Assembly: GCF_900496995.4 (NCBI RefSeq)
Contig: NC_044029.1
Location: forward strand, 10,664,001-10,728,000
Length of the DNA stretch: 64,000 nt
Source of the DNA: Aquila chrysaetos chrysaetos
Taxonomy: Eukaryota; Chordata; Aves; Accipitriformes; Accipitridae
Reading direction: 5' to 3'
Part shown: positions 35,075 to 48,772 of the stretch, in pieces
Numbering within the stretch: the stretch's first letter is position 1
How the letters are laid out: every line of letters starts with the position of its first letter
Position numbers and translations under genes: made by a program
The notes under the pieces: generated by a model
What the model was told of the DNA's origin: nothing
The model's database searches: none
What the model saw: the letters and a program-made list of their open reading frames with translations, nothing else

Positions 35075-37237
35075 GCCTCGCTCCCCGCAGGCCGGCCGTG
35101 GGAAGGGGGCGGTTGGGCCTCTCCCCTTGGCTTCGGCGGGGAGGAGGTGCCGGTGACCCTCTTTCGCTTTCCCCGGCTCGCCTCGCTTCCCCCGTTTGGG
35201 CAGCGCCTCCCTCGGGAGGGACCGGGGGGGAACGGGCCCTGCCCCGCGTTGTCGGGGCTGGGGGGGGACGCACACACACGGGGACAGGTTGCCCCCGGCG
35301 GAGGGGTGGTGGCCGGCAGGTGAGGGAGGCGGGCTCGCCCCGGGCGGCCGCTTCTCGCCCGGGATCCCGGTGGCAGTTTCCTTCTTCCCCCCGTCTCCCC
35401 GGTTTCGCAGGCGTTGAGCCGCTGAAACGCCGCTCGTGTGTGCGGGCGGGCGGGCGGAGGGACGGAGCCTCTTATTTCTCGCCGGTTTCTAAGGGGAACC
35501 GGTGTTTCGTTCCTGATACAGAAACGTGTATCGATAACAGGCTGCCCGCTTTCTGTAGCGATGGCTTCTGCCGCAGTGTGAAAGCTGAACTTTAAGGGGA
35601 GCGGGGCTCTTCACGGGTTTCTTCCCTGCGTTGGAGAGCAGTCAAAAAAACCGAATCCATATTGCTTTGTTCTGGTGTGGGTATGTGGGAGGGGGGGTTG
35701 GTGCTGAGGGAGATAACTTTCACTTGGGGCAGGGGGGGAATGGAAGGGAAACTGGCTGTGAAGTTTCCTCAAAATGGATGCTTTGTGCATGTTGAACTTC
35801 ATAGCAGTCTGATTGGAATCTCAAAACGTTAGCCAAATAAGGAAAGGCTGTGGCAATCCGGAGATAATGCGGGTTTGCCTGAATAGTTTTTGTTTCTCTA
35901 GAAGGCCAAAAGCTTCCACGCTGTATTAGATTCACTGGATATCCAAACAGCAAAAAATGATCTTTGACAGGCTAGCTTCCTATTCTTAAGTTCGCAAGTT
36001 GTTCAGTAGTTTTAAAAAAAAAAATAAATCTTAATGATTATGAGATGTAGGTTGATCAAGTAGAAATCTTCCCCAAATGGTTAGGTGAGGTAAATAGGAC
36101 ATTGTTGTTATGCAGTGCTTTTCTTAAATTCACCACCTCATTTTTGTTTAATGTATTTAATCCATCCCATACAGATTTTTTTCAAGGATGTGAGGCTCTA
36201 CAAATACATAAGTTGCCCCATAGTACTGGATAGGATCCCCTCCTGAACATAAGATAGAGAATTCTACTACACTTTGCTGTATTTCCTGTGTATAAGTTGT
36301 CACTTGTTCCCCTGTAAAGGGTATTGGTTTACTTTCAGTTGTGAACTGAACTGGAAGAATGAATGTGCGTTGCGGTTAAGCCTGTCAGCATGTTACTGCG
36401 GCATGGTTACCTGACTTCAGGCTAGCCTGTCACTTCATACCAAGGTTTTATGTATTTGTCCCCCTTTAACCAAGTTATGATTGCTTCGTGCTTCCAGGGA
36501 GCTCTGTATTAGAAGTCATACCTTAACTGGTTAGATCGTTGGGTCTACAAGTTACTGTAGTCCAGTGATTGGTAGGAAAGGATGACGTTTCGTTTAACTC
36601 TATTGTTAGAATAAGAGATGAATGGTGTTATCTCTCTTCATGAAGTCCAGATGGCATTTTCACAATGTCTTTGATACTACATACAACAAAGCTTTCAACA
36701 AGATCATTCTGAGCTGCTTCTCCCCTTCTTTTTTACCTGTAGTCAGCTTGCAGTTTGAAAGGGCAAAGTCTAAGGGAACAGAGGTGAAGATTTGTATCAC
36801 TGCTAAAACTCTTGCTTGCTCTCATCTTCCTCCCTCCACCCCCCCGCAGTGATACCAAAGAGCCTTTTCTCATTTTATGATATTTAAATCAAATAAGATG
36901 ATCAATTGTGAAGTTAGAATCCTTGAATGTTGCCTGTTGCTGTAAAAAAAAAAAAGGTATATAACAAATCCCTGCCCGTGACCAACTCTGAATGGTTTCA
37001 CTTAATTATTATCAATAAATCTTATTTGCCTCTAATATGTCGTATAAAAGGTGCAAATCATACAGTATGCAGTGTCTAACATGAATTCATTTAATCAGAT
37101 TTGGCTGTGGCATGGAACAAAGCTGTATCTGTTCCCAAAGGAAACTCTTCAAAAACTTGTCATTCTTCTTGACAGAGTTTTGACTGACTGATGTCAATTG
37201 TGTCAAAGTCCACATTGTTGTGTTTAAGACTGCCACA

Positions 37238-37330
37238 GTTTGCTGTTGCTTTGTGGTTTTTTGTTTGTTTGATTTGTTGTGTGGTTGGTTTTTTGTTTTT
37301 TGTTTTTGTTTTTTTTTTTTGTGTTGTCTG
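37238..37330 (+). repeat. T/G-rich low-complexity tract ((TTTG)n-like)
   Basis: About 90 bases are almost entirely T and G, with GTTTGTTTGATTTGTTGTG followed by runs of T up to 12 long. An imperfect microsatellite in intron 1. Open frames across it (Phe/Val/Cys on plus, Lys/Gln/Asn on minus) are composition artefacts. Confidence 0.85.
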
Positions 37331-40300
37331 TCAGATCCCATGTAGACTTTACTGCTTCACAGGAACAAATAATAATATCAGCAAAGATAAAGTGACTCTT
37401 ACCTTTTTTGGGTTGTGTCCTTTTTGTCTTGCATCTAACTATTTTTGCAGTTATTGAGAACAAATGCATGTGTCTGAAATAGCCATAGAATTAAATATTT
37501 AATATACTATTCAGCCTTTGTTTTTCCTGCTAGATATGACAGTTACCGGAAGAGACTTAAGCTGTGTTTTCTTTTCCAGAGCCCAGGTGGTTGAAAGTGC
37601 TGAGGGGAAAGTACCATTAATCCCGAAATTCTGGTGAAGTTCAGATCTGGTCTTTAATGGAGCATCAAGCTTTATTACTAAAGCCATTAGCTAAACTTTT
37701 CCTACATCAGTGGGGTAGAATGCCATCACCGTCAGAAAGCTTTATGTAGAATTGTTTCTCTTAATGCATATGGGAAAGGAAAAATTACAATTGGCTTGGC
37801 AGCTCAGAGGAGGAAGGGGGAGAGTATATGTGCATGTACTTTCTTCATCTCTCGGCACTGAGTGATTTTGTTTTATATTTGCATGCACGTAAATGAGTGG
37901 ACTTGAGCGCATCATATCTGAGGACAGGTCAGGTAAATTTCTTGGAGTTAAAGATCTTGCAGAAGGGGAGAAATTTGTCATTAGATGATGATTATTATTC
38001 GTGTATGTAATGTTGGGTTCAAATGTCATTCTCTTTAAGAACTTGTTTTGGTGTAAGTTCAGGTTAGGCCTTCAGCACAAAGGACAAAACTGGGTATACC
38101 ATTTTTCTGTCTATGGGAGGTATATGCAACGTAGGATATTGCAGCAGGGTAGTATGTATTCTGCTGCAATGTACTGCATTACAGATATATTGTGTGCGTA
38201 TATGTCTGTAAGATGAGAAAACTTACTTTTAAATTAGACCTTGAATTTACAATCAGATGTCTGTTCCGTTAATTTAGTGGAGGCTGAAGTTGATTGTTTT
38301 TAAACATTGCATTCCCAGACAGTTGTCACACAGGATGAGATCTAACTTACAGATAGAGCAGCTTTTCTAATCTGCCTTAACAACTGAATGTAAGGAGAAC
38401 TTGAGAGAAAAAAAGCCCAAAGGTGAGCTGTGACCTTGTAGATGAATAGTTTCTGCAGAGGCGGGGGGGAAAGGTGTCATATTCTGAAATAATGTTAACA
38501 AGAGACTGTATACTGTTTTGAATAAAACCTGGTCCCTTCTAGGGCAGACATATTTATTCGGAGTGGGATTTGGTTCTGTTATCTTGAAAGCTTAGTGCCT
38601 GTCCTTCCTCAGAGTTAGGACTCTCTCTTCCTCTCTTTCCTTCTCTTCCATGAAAGAGAACTTCGTTCACTAGCTCTGATTGGAATTTATTGCTTAAGTG
38701 ACTGAAAGTAGTTTGTCTAAAAGTTACGTAGAGCTTTGTACGGGAAAGAGGAGCCCAGCCTCTCTGGGCAGCACCGTGGGAAGGCTGCATGTGGTGGGGA
38801 GGGACCGTGATGTGACCAGTTTCCTGGAAGGCTGGATTCTGGATTTCCTGCGCACGCTGCTCCCCTGGGAGCATGGGGTGTGCACTGTGGAGTACCTGCA
38901 CGCTCCTGATAAAGGAGTCTGAGATTAGGCTGCGGTTAGGTACGACAAATTATGCAGCCTGCTTTTTGGCTGCCCTTTTTCTTTGAGGCTGCTCAGATTT
39001 AGGAGGTGGTAACCTGGTTTTTGGCCTCATTCTCTCTGGGTGAGGAAGGTGGGTGCTGCGGCCTAATTCCACCAGATAGCGTGAAAGGAGCGTGTCCTGC
39101 TGTCTTGATCTTGTTTCTTCCTGGGGAGGGTACAGCTTTGGAGGTAATAAGAGAAGGGAAATTGCCCTGGCTGTTTGTGCATGGGCTTCATTGAGTACTG
39201 TAGGTGTTGTCATTGGTGAAGGCTGAACAGCAAGAGAGGCTCCTGATCCTTAATGAAGGATTCTTATGCTCTTTTTTGTCCAGGACAACTACAGTTTAAT
39301 TAAGCAAAGTTCCCCAAAGGCTATGTCTCTGTTGCAGATATCTGTGTTTTTCTGCAACTCTTCAAGTACTAAATTGAATATGAAGGTGAGACTGTTTTAC
39401 TGACATTACAGTTATGTATTAGTTTGCAGGCACAGCAATATGCAGTGTTAAATAGAAATTTTTATTTGATGCCAGTGCTGTAGGACTCTGCTGTGTTGAT
39501 CCCTCAGTAGTATTTAAGATGCTGAGAAACTCTTCACAAGTGTGTTTCACTGAACGCTTATTCTTTCTAACTGATTAAGGACTGTTATTACTGTCTTAAT
39601 ATTTCCTGTGGGTTCTACGGGATTTATTTCTTGGGTAAGAAGTACCTTCCTTTGCAGGAGTTTCTGCAATAGTTTATGTGAAAAATTCTATCAGGACTCC
39701 TGGTGGCATGCTTCTAGGACCTGATATGGTAAAGGGTATTAAGATTGGCATCAACTGTCGTCCTTGTTACGACATCCTTTCAGATGGCAAGGAGTGATGA
39801 AAAAGGGACATAAAATCTACCAGTGCTGGATCCCTTTCCCTTAGAACTTGATAGAGGGTATTAAGGCTGCACTGTTGGGATCCTTTTTGACAAATGATAA
39901 CAGAGGTCATGTATTTGAGCTGGGGCCACAGCATGCAGAGCATGTCAAGTCATAAGAGCAAAGAACAGGTTCCTACAGTCTTAAATCTCTAGGGTGTTTG
40001 CATCGTAGCAGCAGCACCCAACAACCAAGGGTAAGGAAGGTATAGAAATAGCTCAAAGCCATCTTAGTGACCTCCTAGCTATGACCTCTGCACTGCCTCT
40101 TTTGGAGAGTGAAAGTACTGGGTGTATGGTAAACTTGTTAATATTTCAAGACTACCAAGTACGAGAACGTACTTTTGTACAGAAAGGTTCATACTCTGTT
40201 AGGAACCTGATGCCTAAATCTCACTGTTTGGAGGGGAAACAACCTCCTACCCACTGAATGCCCTTATGCTCTCATTGTAGATGATACACAACTGAGAATT

Positions 40301-43300
40301 TTGGAGTCATTTGCTCAGTTTGGATTATGTTATCCTGATTTATTTATTTTTTTAATTCTCTATCTGTACAACAAAGCACAGAGAAAATGAGTCCCGAAAT
40401 CAGTGTAATGTTGACTTCACTCAGTGATTAGACTACAGAGGCATATTTGTTTAAAATCCCCTTTGTAACAGGAGTTGGTTCTTGTGTGGGCCATAGATCT
40501 TTCCATAGTTACAGTAGCTAGGTTCAGATTCTACAATAAGTACTTGTTAACTTCCTACTGATCTCGTCATCTAAGATTTTTTTTTCTTTACCCTTTGAAA
40601 TGGAGGCAAGAAGAGGAAAAAAAGATGTGATTCTTCATAATATACTTTAAGTGTAATAGTGGAAATTTAAATGCTGTGTTCAAAAGAATTGTTCTGCTTG
40701 CTGTTTTATAAAAGAAACAAGTAACGGTCTTTCCACCTTTTTAGGTTTATTACCTCCAAGTGTCTCTTGGCCTCCTCATGGTCTGTCAAGTTTGAACCTG
40801 GGATTTCTATGTGTAGTTACCTAGCATTTTTCATTGCTATGGATATTTCTAGTGCACAAATAGAACAACCCAAGTGAATTCTAGCATATAGTAATTATTT
40901 TAAGTATTTAAAGCAAGCTTCCATGTTAGTGTAACTGATGGATTTCTTAAACTTATGTAGTTATGGAGGATGAGTTCTACGTTCAATGTAAGGATGAATT
41001 CAGCCGGTAGGGCTTTAGTATTTACCGAAGCTGACGTTCAGGGATGATTTTTGCCGGTCTATAGCCATGAATTTCACTGTAGCATTAATGCTGCTTTTAC
41101 AGTAAAGCTCTATCTATGTTTTTTTATGTATTCTGGCATATTCTTGGTATTGTTAGAACACTCTTTCCATGATAAATCATCAAAATCACCTTGTAAGAGT
41201 AGATGAGATGTGCTCTTGTATGTATGAATAAAACTCAAGTGAACACGCTTGATTTGAGGCCTTTTTGATCTTGGCATTGTAGTAGCAAGTGTGTTGTTTT
41301 TTACGAAATTACTAAATTTCAAATTGTTAGCTAAATCTGAGGCTAGGAGACAGACAGAAGCAGTCAGTATAAATCATTAGTAAAGATACAACTTGGGTCT
41401 TCTAACTGAGGATCTGTATTCCAGGCTTAAGGGTATATGCTAAATTTTAGTTGGAACAGATGGTTTGACAGGCTCTTGGCCAGTTCTTTACTTGTTTATC
41501 CCTTTGCTTGTACTCTCACTTGCTCTCTTTCTCAAAGTTGTTACTTGGGCTAGTAAGACATTTATTGCAATCCTCTGAAAAATTGAGAGCCCAGCATGTT
41601 GCTTGCCTCCCTGTGTAATTGTGACTCCTGAGGTTGGGCTGATAGGATGTGGAATCGAGGAACATGCATGTGTTCTAGCAAATACTTAAATTTTTTTATC
41701 CAAGAATATATTCAGACAGGTTAGACTTGGACAAACTAATATGCTCTGAAAGCCATGTGGTGGTAATTTTGGACAACTATAGCATGAGTACACCCTTCTG
41801 GGACTCTTGCAACCAAGAAATTGTGAATTATGCCTTGTTACTGCCATACTGCAGTATCAATATAGAGTGTATGCATATAGGACATGCAACCTATGAGGAC
41901 ATTTACCTAACAAGTGTTATATCAGTGCTTAACAATGTGTCTTTCTTCATTGATCTGGGCAACCGTAAAAATGCAAACTGGAATGCAGCTGCAAAGCAGT
42001 GGAGCTGTCAGTAAGCTGGGCAGCTTCTGATGCTGCTGGATGGGTGGAGACATTCCAAGCTGCTTTACTTTCCTATATGCATTCCTGAAATGACAGTCAA
42101 TGGAAAGCATGGCATAAGAGTGGCAGCATTCCTCAGCTGTTTCCTTTCTAGTAATTTCAAGACTGTAAGGATAGAACAAGAAGGCAAAAGATGATCAGGG
42201 TATTTGGGGATAGGGAGGAAGCATTTCTGGATATTTTTTTTTAAATGCTTTGTTTTGACAAGACCTGGTACCCAGCTTTTCTGTTGTTTTTTGAGAACAC
42301 TGAATCAGCCACTGTGCTTATCCTGGAAACACTGAATCTTTGACAACTCATTCACAAAACCAAAATTAGAGCAATATGATGAAGTCTTTGAAGAAGACTG
42401 TTTCCCATTTATGCCCGAGTGGTGCTAGCACTTACCCCATTAACAATATATTTCTTAGACTAATGGCTTCTAAAGGGCTGTTAAACAGTCAAGAGTGGAG
42501 TTCACTTTAAGAAGAGGGTGAAACCCCTGAAAAAAAACTTGACCAGCAAATGCAGCCTTATTTTGGACCTACATACAGATGTAGATTTGCCTTCAAGGCT
42601 GCAAGTAAATAGTTCTATACTACTGTAACTTCTGAATACTTCAGTTTTACATTTGGTCTATAACTAGCACATAGCCATCTATTTTGATACTAAAATATCT
42701 GTAAGCTATGCTTTTTAGAAATGGTTCCAGGTCTAAAACATTCTGTCAGGGGCCAAGTCTCACTGGTTTTTTTTTGTTTGTTTGTTTTTTTAAATCAGCC
42801 TGAAATATCCTTTGATTTATTTTCCCATGTTATGATTGTAATTCAGGGTCTTGAGTTCACATTGTGACAGCTTGCTTTGATGTGATCAGTTAGCCAGCCA
42901 GTGGTGATTACTACAAAAGTTTTTGTTCTGGGGTGTTTATTTATTTAGTTTTGCTGTTGCTGTTTTACTACCCTGATAGTGAAGCTAGAAGAGTAACCAA
43001 AGTGTCTTCTATATACATATTGAGTATCTGAGGTTTCTTGTGCATCAGGGGATTTACATGCAAGTCTTGGCCTTGTGTTGCGGATCTGAAATGCATATAT
43101 GCCATTTCTCATGTGCATTTCATTTTCCTGTTAGTTTTTTGGTTCTTTCACAGAATGACTAAAATGCATGTTAGCAACATGAAACCTGTTTGTTAATAGT
43201 TCTGCTTCAAACTTACAGAATGAGCTTACCTAACAGTATTTTCCTTAAAATTTCACATGTGAATTATTTGTCTAAGGCAAAATAACACTGTCTTTGTCTA

Positions 43301-45585
43301 CGTAACAAAGGTGAGTGCAGCTGACAAGTGTGTACACTGAGGTATGTGTGTGGTCAGTGCTACCTTCTGAAACACTTAACTTGGATGAAGCTTTCACTGA
43401 GAAGCTGCATTCCTCTGTCAAATCCAGGATCCTTGTGGGCCCCTTTTGAAACTAAAATACCATCTCTGACTTCTGGCTTTGAAAGTTTTGGCTTACTAAT
43501 GTCCTGAAATTTGCTTTAGCATTCTTGATTGAAAACCTATGCTTCCGTTACTGAAGTGGAAAATTTGTTATTTTAAAGCTGCAAAGCATGTTGTTCCAAG
43601 TTTTAACAAAAGTGTTGGTTCTTGCAGTATGCTCACGAATGTATGCAATTATACTTGAATGAGTAGGCTTAATTAAGTAATCTTAAAGAAATCAAAAGTG
43701 TGCCCCCCATCCCAGAGATATAATATCAATAACTTTGGATTGTTTTCTCCTAGATCAGTCATATTTTATAGAATACACAGAAGGTAGTCAAAACTAAAAG
43801 TAACCTTGCTTATTGCAGGGTTGTTGCAGCAGTAAGTTATTTTTTTATCTAGTTACAAAAAGTCAACAACTCTTAGACTTGTTTTACTAACCTGTTCTTT
43901 GGAAATGTTTTCAAATCAATCCAGCCTGGTGCTTTACATGCTGAACTTTCTGCAAACTTGGGCAAAACGGAATTGCCTTAGGTTTTAATCAAAGTGAAAA
44001 GTGAAGACTGGGGTGACAGCATTGTGCCTGTGGGCTGAATAGGGACTCCTGTTGTTAAGTAATAATCTCACTCCTATCAAACCATATAAAACAAAGTTTT
44101 TAGAAAGCTTGCCAAACTTCATAATTTGCTACCACTTTTACTTTGTTCAACTACTGCAACTTGAATTATTTTAGGTCCTAATGATAAAGATTTTTTTCAC
44201 AAGGAGTCTGCATGTTGTTTCCTACTCAGTGGAAGATAAAAGTTCAACGCTTTATCTCTGAAAGAAGAATTTTTGTGTAATGTCAGTTTCTTGGCTTCTG
44301 AGTATAGCAGAGTGGAGAGGGTGGGTTGTGCTAACACTGTGGCTGTCCTTGGGTTTTTGTTTGTGAATTTTGTTGGACATGGCTTTCTGGTCCTTCATTT
44401 TCTACTTGCAGACAACCTAGCCAAATGCTTGGCATTTGTGTCTGTATAGCTACACTTGTATGTGTGTAATATTGAGTGCTCATACTTGTATGTCACAGTG
44501 CTTATTGGGTATTTGATGCTTAGGAAGAGAAACAACTTTCCCCCATCTCTGTAAAGGAGTAACAACAGATCTAGTGGCTCTTGTGCTTAACACTTGTAAT
44601 ATACTTGTAAAATACTGAAGAAGGCCACTGACAAGTATATGATTGCCCTGTGTTTTAGTTGAGTTGCCCTCAAACTTGGTTTTATGTGAAATAATTTCTT
44701 CATATTTTTACCTGCAGTTTGCAATGTCATATCTTAACCTGGCTTTGGCCTGATCTGTCAAATGTGACTTCAAAGAAAGCTCATGAAGTTATTGTATAAA
44801 CAGGTTTTACCTATAGCTGTAGGTAAATATAGCAGTGGTGATTTAAAAACTACCATTTCAAAGGAAAATACAGAACAACTTAGTGTGAATGCCGGAAGAT
44901 ACATTGCGTATTTTGTAAAGTGTTTAATCAGTTACTGACCTGTGTAAGAAGATGTGGGAGTGGGGGAGCTCTTTTCCAATTGTTTTCCCAGCAATTGAAG
45001 AGGATGCTGTACTCCATAATATAGTAAAAAAGTGTAATTATAGCCCTGCACTTGCAAGCTTAAGTGGCATTTGGATTTTTAGAATACAGTCTCTACTGTT
45101 TGTTAAAAGATCTGACTGCTGCAAATAAATGCTACTAGAAATGTTGCACTTGCTGCTTGCTGCTTTTCATTTTGGTACACAAATAGCTCCAGGTATAAAT
45201 GTCATGAATGTAAAACTGGTTGGGGGGAGGGCATCTAAATTAATTTCTAGATTGTAATAGCTTAGGAAAAGGAAGACCAAAGTTAGAGGAGCTGCATTTG
45301 GGATCCAGGAAGGGGCTGTCTTGAGAAACTTATGCTTTGGCAAAATATACCAGTGCTGGATGCTGCTGTGGATACTGATGTGAAGAATGGAAACACAGGC
45401 AACCTCTGGCTGCTGTATATAGGAATTCTTGTTTAAAAGAGATATTACTTGCTTCTCTGAAAGTAGGATGAGAGGTGTGTGTGTGGGATTTTATCCTTTT
45501 CCTGATTTCCTCTAGAGAGTTGTTGAGTTAGATTATCCTAGTGCTAGCCTCTATATGTAAGTTATCCACTTAAAACTAGTAATTC

Positions 45586-45600
45586 ATAGAATCATAGATG
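45586..45600 (-). repeat. Possible isolated CR1 3'-tail fragment
   Basis: A CATAGAATCATAG stretch matches the octamer-like tail repeat of CR1 and sits about 210 bases beyond the end of the large CR1 copy, in the same orientation. It may be a remnant of another insertion or a chance match. Confidence 0.3.
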
Positions 45601-45886
45601 CCTTGCACAAATGGGATTCAGGAAATGAGGCAACTCAACTGATTTTTCAAATATTTAATAAGCAACAGAGTTTTTTTAAATGGAGGAAAAAAAATATAGT
45701 TTCAGTCGTAGTAACCATTCGACTCTTCTCCTTGACTGTAGCCCAAAAGATCTCCTTCAGTCTCACCTGCTTTCCTTACAAAACCTGTGCCTATTTTGTA
45801 GAAAGAATCATAGAATGGTTTGGGCTGGAAGGGACCTTAAAGATCATCTAGTTCCAACCCCCTGCCATGGGCAGGGACACCTTCCA

Positions 45887-48617
45887 CTAGACCAGGTTGC
45901 TCAAAGCCCCATCCAGCCTGGCCTGGAACACTGCCAGGGATGGGGCAGCCACAACCTCTCTGGGCAACCTGTTCCAGTGTCTTACCACCCTCACAGTAAA
46001 GAATTTCTTCCTAATATCTAATCTAAATCTACCCTCTTTCAGTTTAAAGCCCCTTGACCTATCACTGCAGGCCCTTGTAAAAAGTCCCTCCCCATCTTTC
46101 CTGTAGCTCCCCTTTAAGTGCTGGAAGGCTGCTCTAAGGTCTCCCTGGAGCATTCTCTTGTCCATGCTAAACAACCCCAACTCTCTCAGCCTGTCTTCAT
46201 AGGAGAGGTGCTCCAGCCCCTGATCATCTTCGTGGCCCTCCTCTGGACCCACTCCAACAGGTCCATGTCCTTCTTATGTTGTGGGCCCTAGAGCCAAACG
46301 CAGTACTGCAGGTGGGGTCTCATGTGAGTGGAGCAGAGGGGCAGAATCAGCTCCTTTGACCTGCTGGTCACACTTCTTTTGCTGCAGCCCAGGATGCGAT
46401 TGGCTTTCTGGCTGTGAGTGCACATTGCTGGGTCATTTAGTTTTTCATCCACCAGTACCCCTAAGTCCTTTTCCTCAGGGCTGCTATCAATCCACTCATC
46501 GCCCAGCCTGTGTTTGTGCTTGGGATCACCCTGACGCATGTGCGGGACCTTGCACTTGGCCTTGTTGAACTTCATGATGTTCGCACGGGCCCACCTCAAG
46601 CCTGTCAAGGTGCCTCTGGATGGCATCCCTTCCCTCCAGCATGTTGACTGCACCACACAGCTTGATGTTGTCAGCAAACTTGCTGAGGGTGCACTCAATC
46701 CTACTGTCCACAGCACTGACAAAGATGTTAAACAGTGCTGGTCCCAATACTGACCCCTGAGGAATAACACTTGTCACTGGTCTCCACTCAGACATGGAGC
46801 TGTTGACCACAACTCTTTGAGTGCAACCATCTGGCCAATTCCTTATCCACTGAGTGGTTCCTCCAACAAATCCATGTCTCTGCAATTTAGAGACAAGGAT
46901 GTCGTGTGGGCCAGTGTCAAATGCTCTGCGCAAGTCCAGGTAGATGATGTCAGTTGCTCTTCCCTTATACACCAACGCTGTTACCCCGTTGTAGAAGGCC
47001 ACCAAATTTGTCAGGTATGATTAGCCCTTAGTGAAGCCATGTTGGCTGTCATTAATCACCTCCTTATTTTCCATGTGCCCTAGCATAGTTTCCAGGAGGA
47101 TCTGCTCCATGATCTTGCCGGGCACAGAGGTGAGACTGACGGGCCTGTAGTTCCCCAGGTCTTCCTTTTTTTCCCTTTTTAAAAATGGGGGTTATGTTTC
47201 CCCTTTTCCAGTCAGTGGGAACTTCCCTGGACTGCCACAACCTCTCAAATATGATGGATAGTGCCTTAGCTACTTCATCCGCCAGTTCCCTCGGACCCGC
47301 GGATGCATCTCATCAGATCGCATGGACTAGTGTGCCTTCAGGTTCCTTAGATGGTCTTGAACCTCGTCTTGTCCTACGGTGGGCAGTTCTTCATTCTCCC
47401 TGTCCCTGCCTTTGCCTTCTGTGACGTGGGTGGTGTGGCTGGAGCACTTGCCAGTGAAGACTGAGGCAAAGAAAGTCACGGAGTCCCTCAGCCTTCTCCA
47501 TGTCCTGGGTAACCAGGTCTCCCGTTTCCTTCGGGAGAGGGTCCATGTTTTCCCTAGTCTTCCTTTTATCACCAACATACCTATAGAAGCTTTTCTTGTT
47601 GCCCTTGACATCCCCGGCCAGATTTCATTCTATCAGGGCTTTACCTTTCCTAACCTGATCCCTGGCTGCTTGGACAATTTCTCTGTATTCCTCCCAGGCT
47701 AACTGTCCTTGCTTCCACCCTCTGTAGGCTTCTTTTTTGTGTTTGGGTTTGTCTAGGAGCTCCTTGTTCATCCATGCAGGCCTCCTGGTGTTTTTGCCTG
47801 ACTTCCTCTTTGTTGGGATGCATGGCTCCTGAGCTTGGAGGAGGTGATCCTTGAATATTAACCAGCTTTCTTGGGCCCCTCTTCCCTCCAGAGCTGTATC
47901 CCATGGTACTCTACCAAGCAGATCCCTGAAGAAGCCAGAGTCTGCTCTCCTGAAGCCCAGGGTAGTGAGCTTGCTGTGCACCCTCCTCGCTGCCCTAAGG
48001 ATCTTGAATTACACTGCTTCATGGTCACTGCAGCCAAGGCTGTCCTTGAGCTTCACATTCCCCACCAGCCCCTCCTTGTTGGTGAGAACAAGGTCCAGCA
48101 TAGCACCTCTCCTCATTGGCTCCTCTATCACTTGGAGAAGGAAGTTATCACAAACGCATTCCAGGAACTTCCTGGATTGCTCATGCCCTGCTGTGTTGTC
48201 CCTCCAACAAATGTTGGGGTGGTTGAAGTCCCCCATGAGGACCAGGGTTTGTGAACGTGAGGCTGCTCCTATCTGTCTATAGCAGGCCTCATCCACTCGG
48301 TCTTCCTGGTCGGAGGGCCTGTAGCAGACCCCCACTATAATGTCACCAGTCCCTGCCCTCCCTTCAATCCTGACCCATAAGCTCTTGGCCAGCTCCTCAT
48401 CCATCCCCAGGCGGAGCTCCATGCACTCCAGCTGGTCACTGACATAGAGGGCAACATCGCCTCCTGGTCTCCCCTGCCTGTCCTTCCTAAAGAGCCTGTG
48501 TCCTTCCATTCCAACACTCCAGGTGTAGGAGCCATCCCACCATGTCTCCGTGATGCCAGTAACATCATTCCCCGTGCTACATGCGTTTGCATAGAGGCAT
48601 TCAAGTTGGGCCACCAA
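45887..48617 (-). pseudogene. CR1 ORF2 remnant: AP-type endonuclease plus reverse transcriptase, disrupted
   Basis: Successive minus-strand frames carry the domains in order. 48,617-48,009 is an exonuclease-endonuclease-phosphatase domain with ITETWW, GDFNHP, LDLVLTN and SDHEAV, so the acidic, Asn and Asp-His active-site residues are still visible. About 47,981-47,327 is the linker, rich in Lys/Arg/Trp and containing [14 protein letters not shown]. 47,005-46,526 is the reverse transcriptase core, with [11 protein letters not shown] (motif A), [14 protein letters not shown] (motif B) and FADN where the family has FADD (motif C). 46,770-46,288 continues in another frame with SPEEKDLGVLVDEKLN. 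46,252-45,887 is the conserved C-terminal tail (FFTVRVVRHWNRLP). At least three frame changes separate these pieces. About 20 residues appear to be missing between LYANACSTGN and the ITETWW block. The product would be inactive. Confidence 0.93.
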
Positions 48618-48772
48618 TGAAGCTGACTTACTGGCTGGAATTCCTTAGTGCTGCTCTTCAGTTGCTCTCCTGCTGACCTGTGGTCTTTCTGCAGGCTCTG
48701 GGTGTCTATTGCTGGCACTGGGATCAAACTGGTAGGAGTGGGATGGATGGAGGTTCCCCTCCCCCGGCAACT

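Larger units (their letters stand above)
33440..35620. promoter_or_regulatory. CpG island covering the PPP1R12A promoter, exon 1 and the start of intron 1
   Basis: Base composition shifts abruptly from AT-rich flanks to very GC-rich DNA dense in CpG between about 33,440 and 35,620, centred on the first exon. This is the usual architecture of a broadly expressed vertebrate promoter. The long open frames on both strands here (up to about 300 codons) are low-complexity Pro/Arg/Gly/Ala translations caused by the lack of AT-rich stop codons, and I do not annotate them as genes. Such islands often fire in both directions, so a divergent non-coding transcript on the minus strand is possible but not shown. 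The edges are judged by eye. Confidence 0.9.

Noticed and set aside
34353..35279. 308-codon minus-strand frame opposite exon 1, and 247- and 284-codon plus frames in the same region
   Set aside because: Composition artefacts over the CpG island. The minus frame is partly the antisense of the conserved MYPT1 exon, and the plus frames run through the donor site into intron 1 or read exon 1 out of frame.
37224..37469. Lys/Asn/Gln-rich minus-strand frame (81 codons)
   Set aside because: Direct translation of the T/G-rich low-complexity tract.
42361..42420. Possible exon 2 of PPP1R12A
   Set aside because: The sequence was inspected for the expected ankyrin-repeat continuation; neither the reading frame nor an acceptor-exon-donor pattern fits here or elsewhere downstream in the window.
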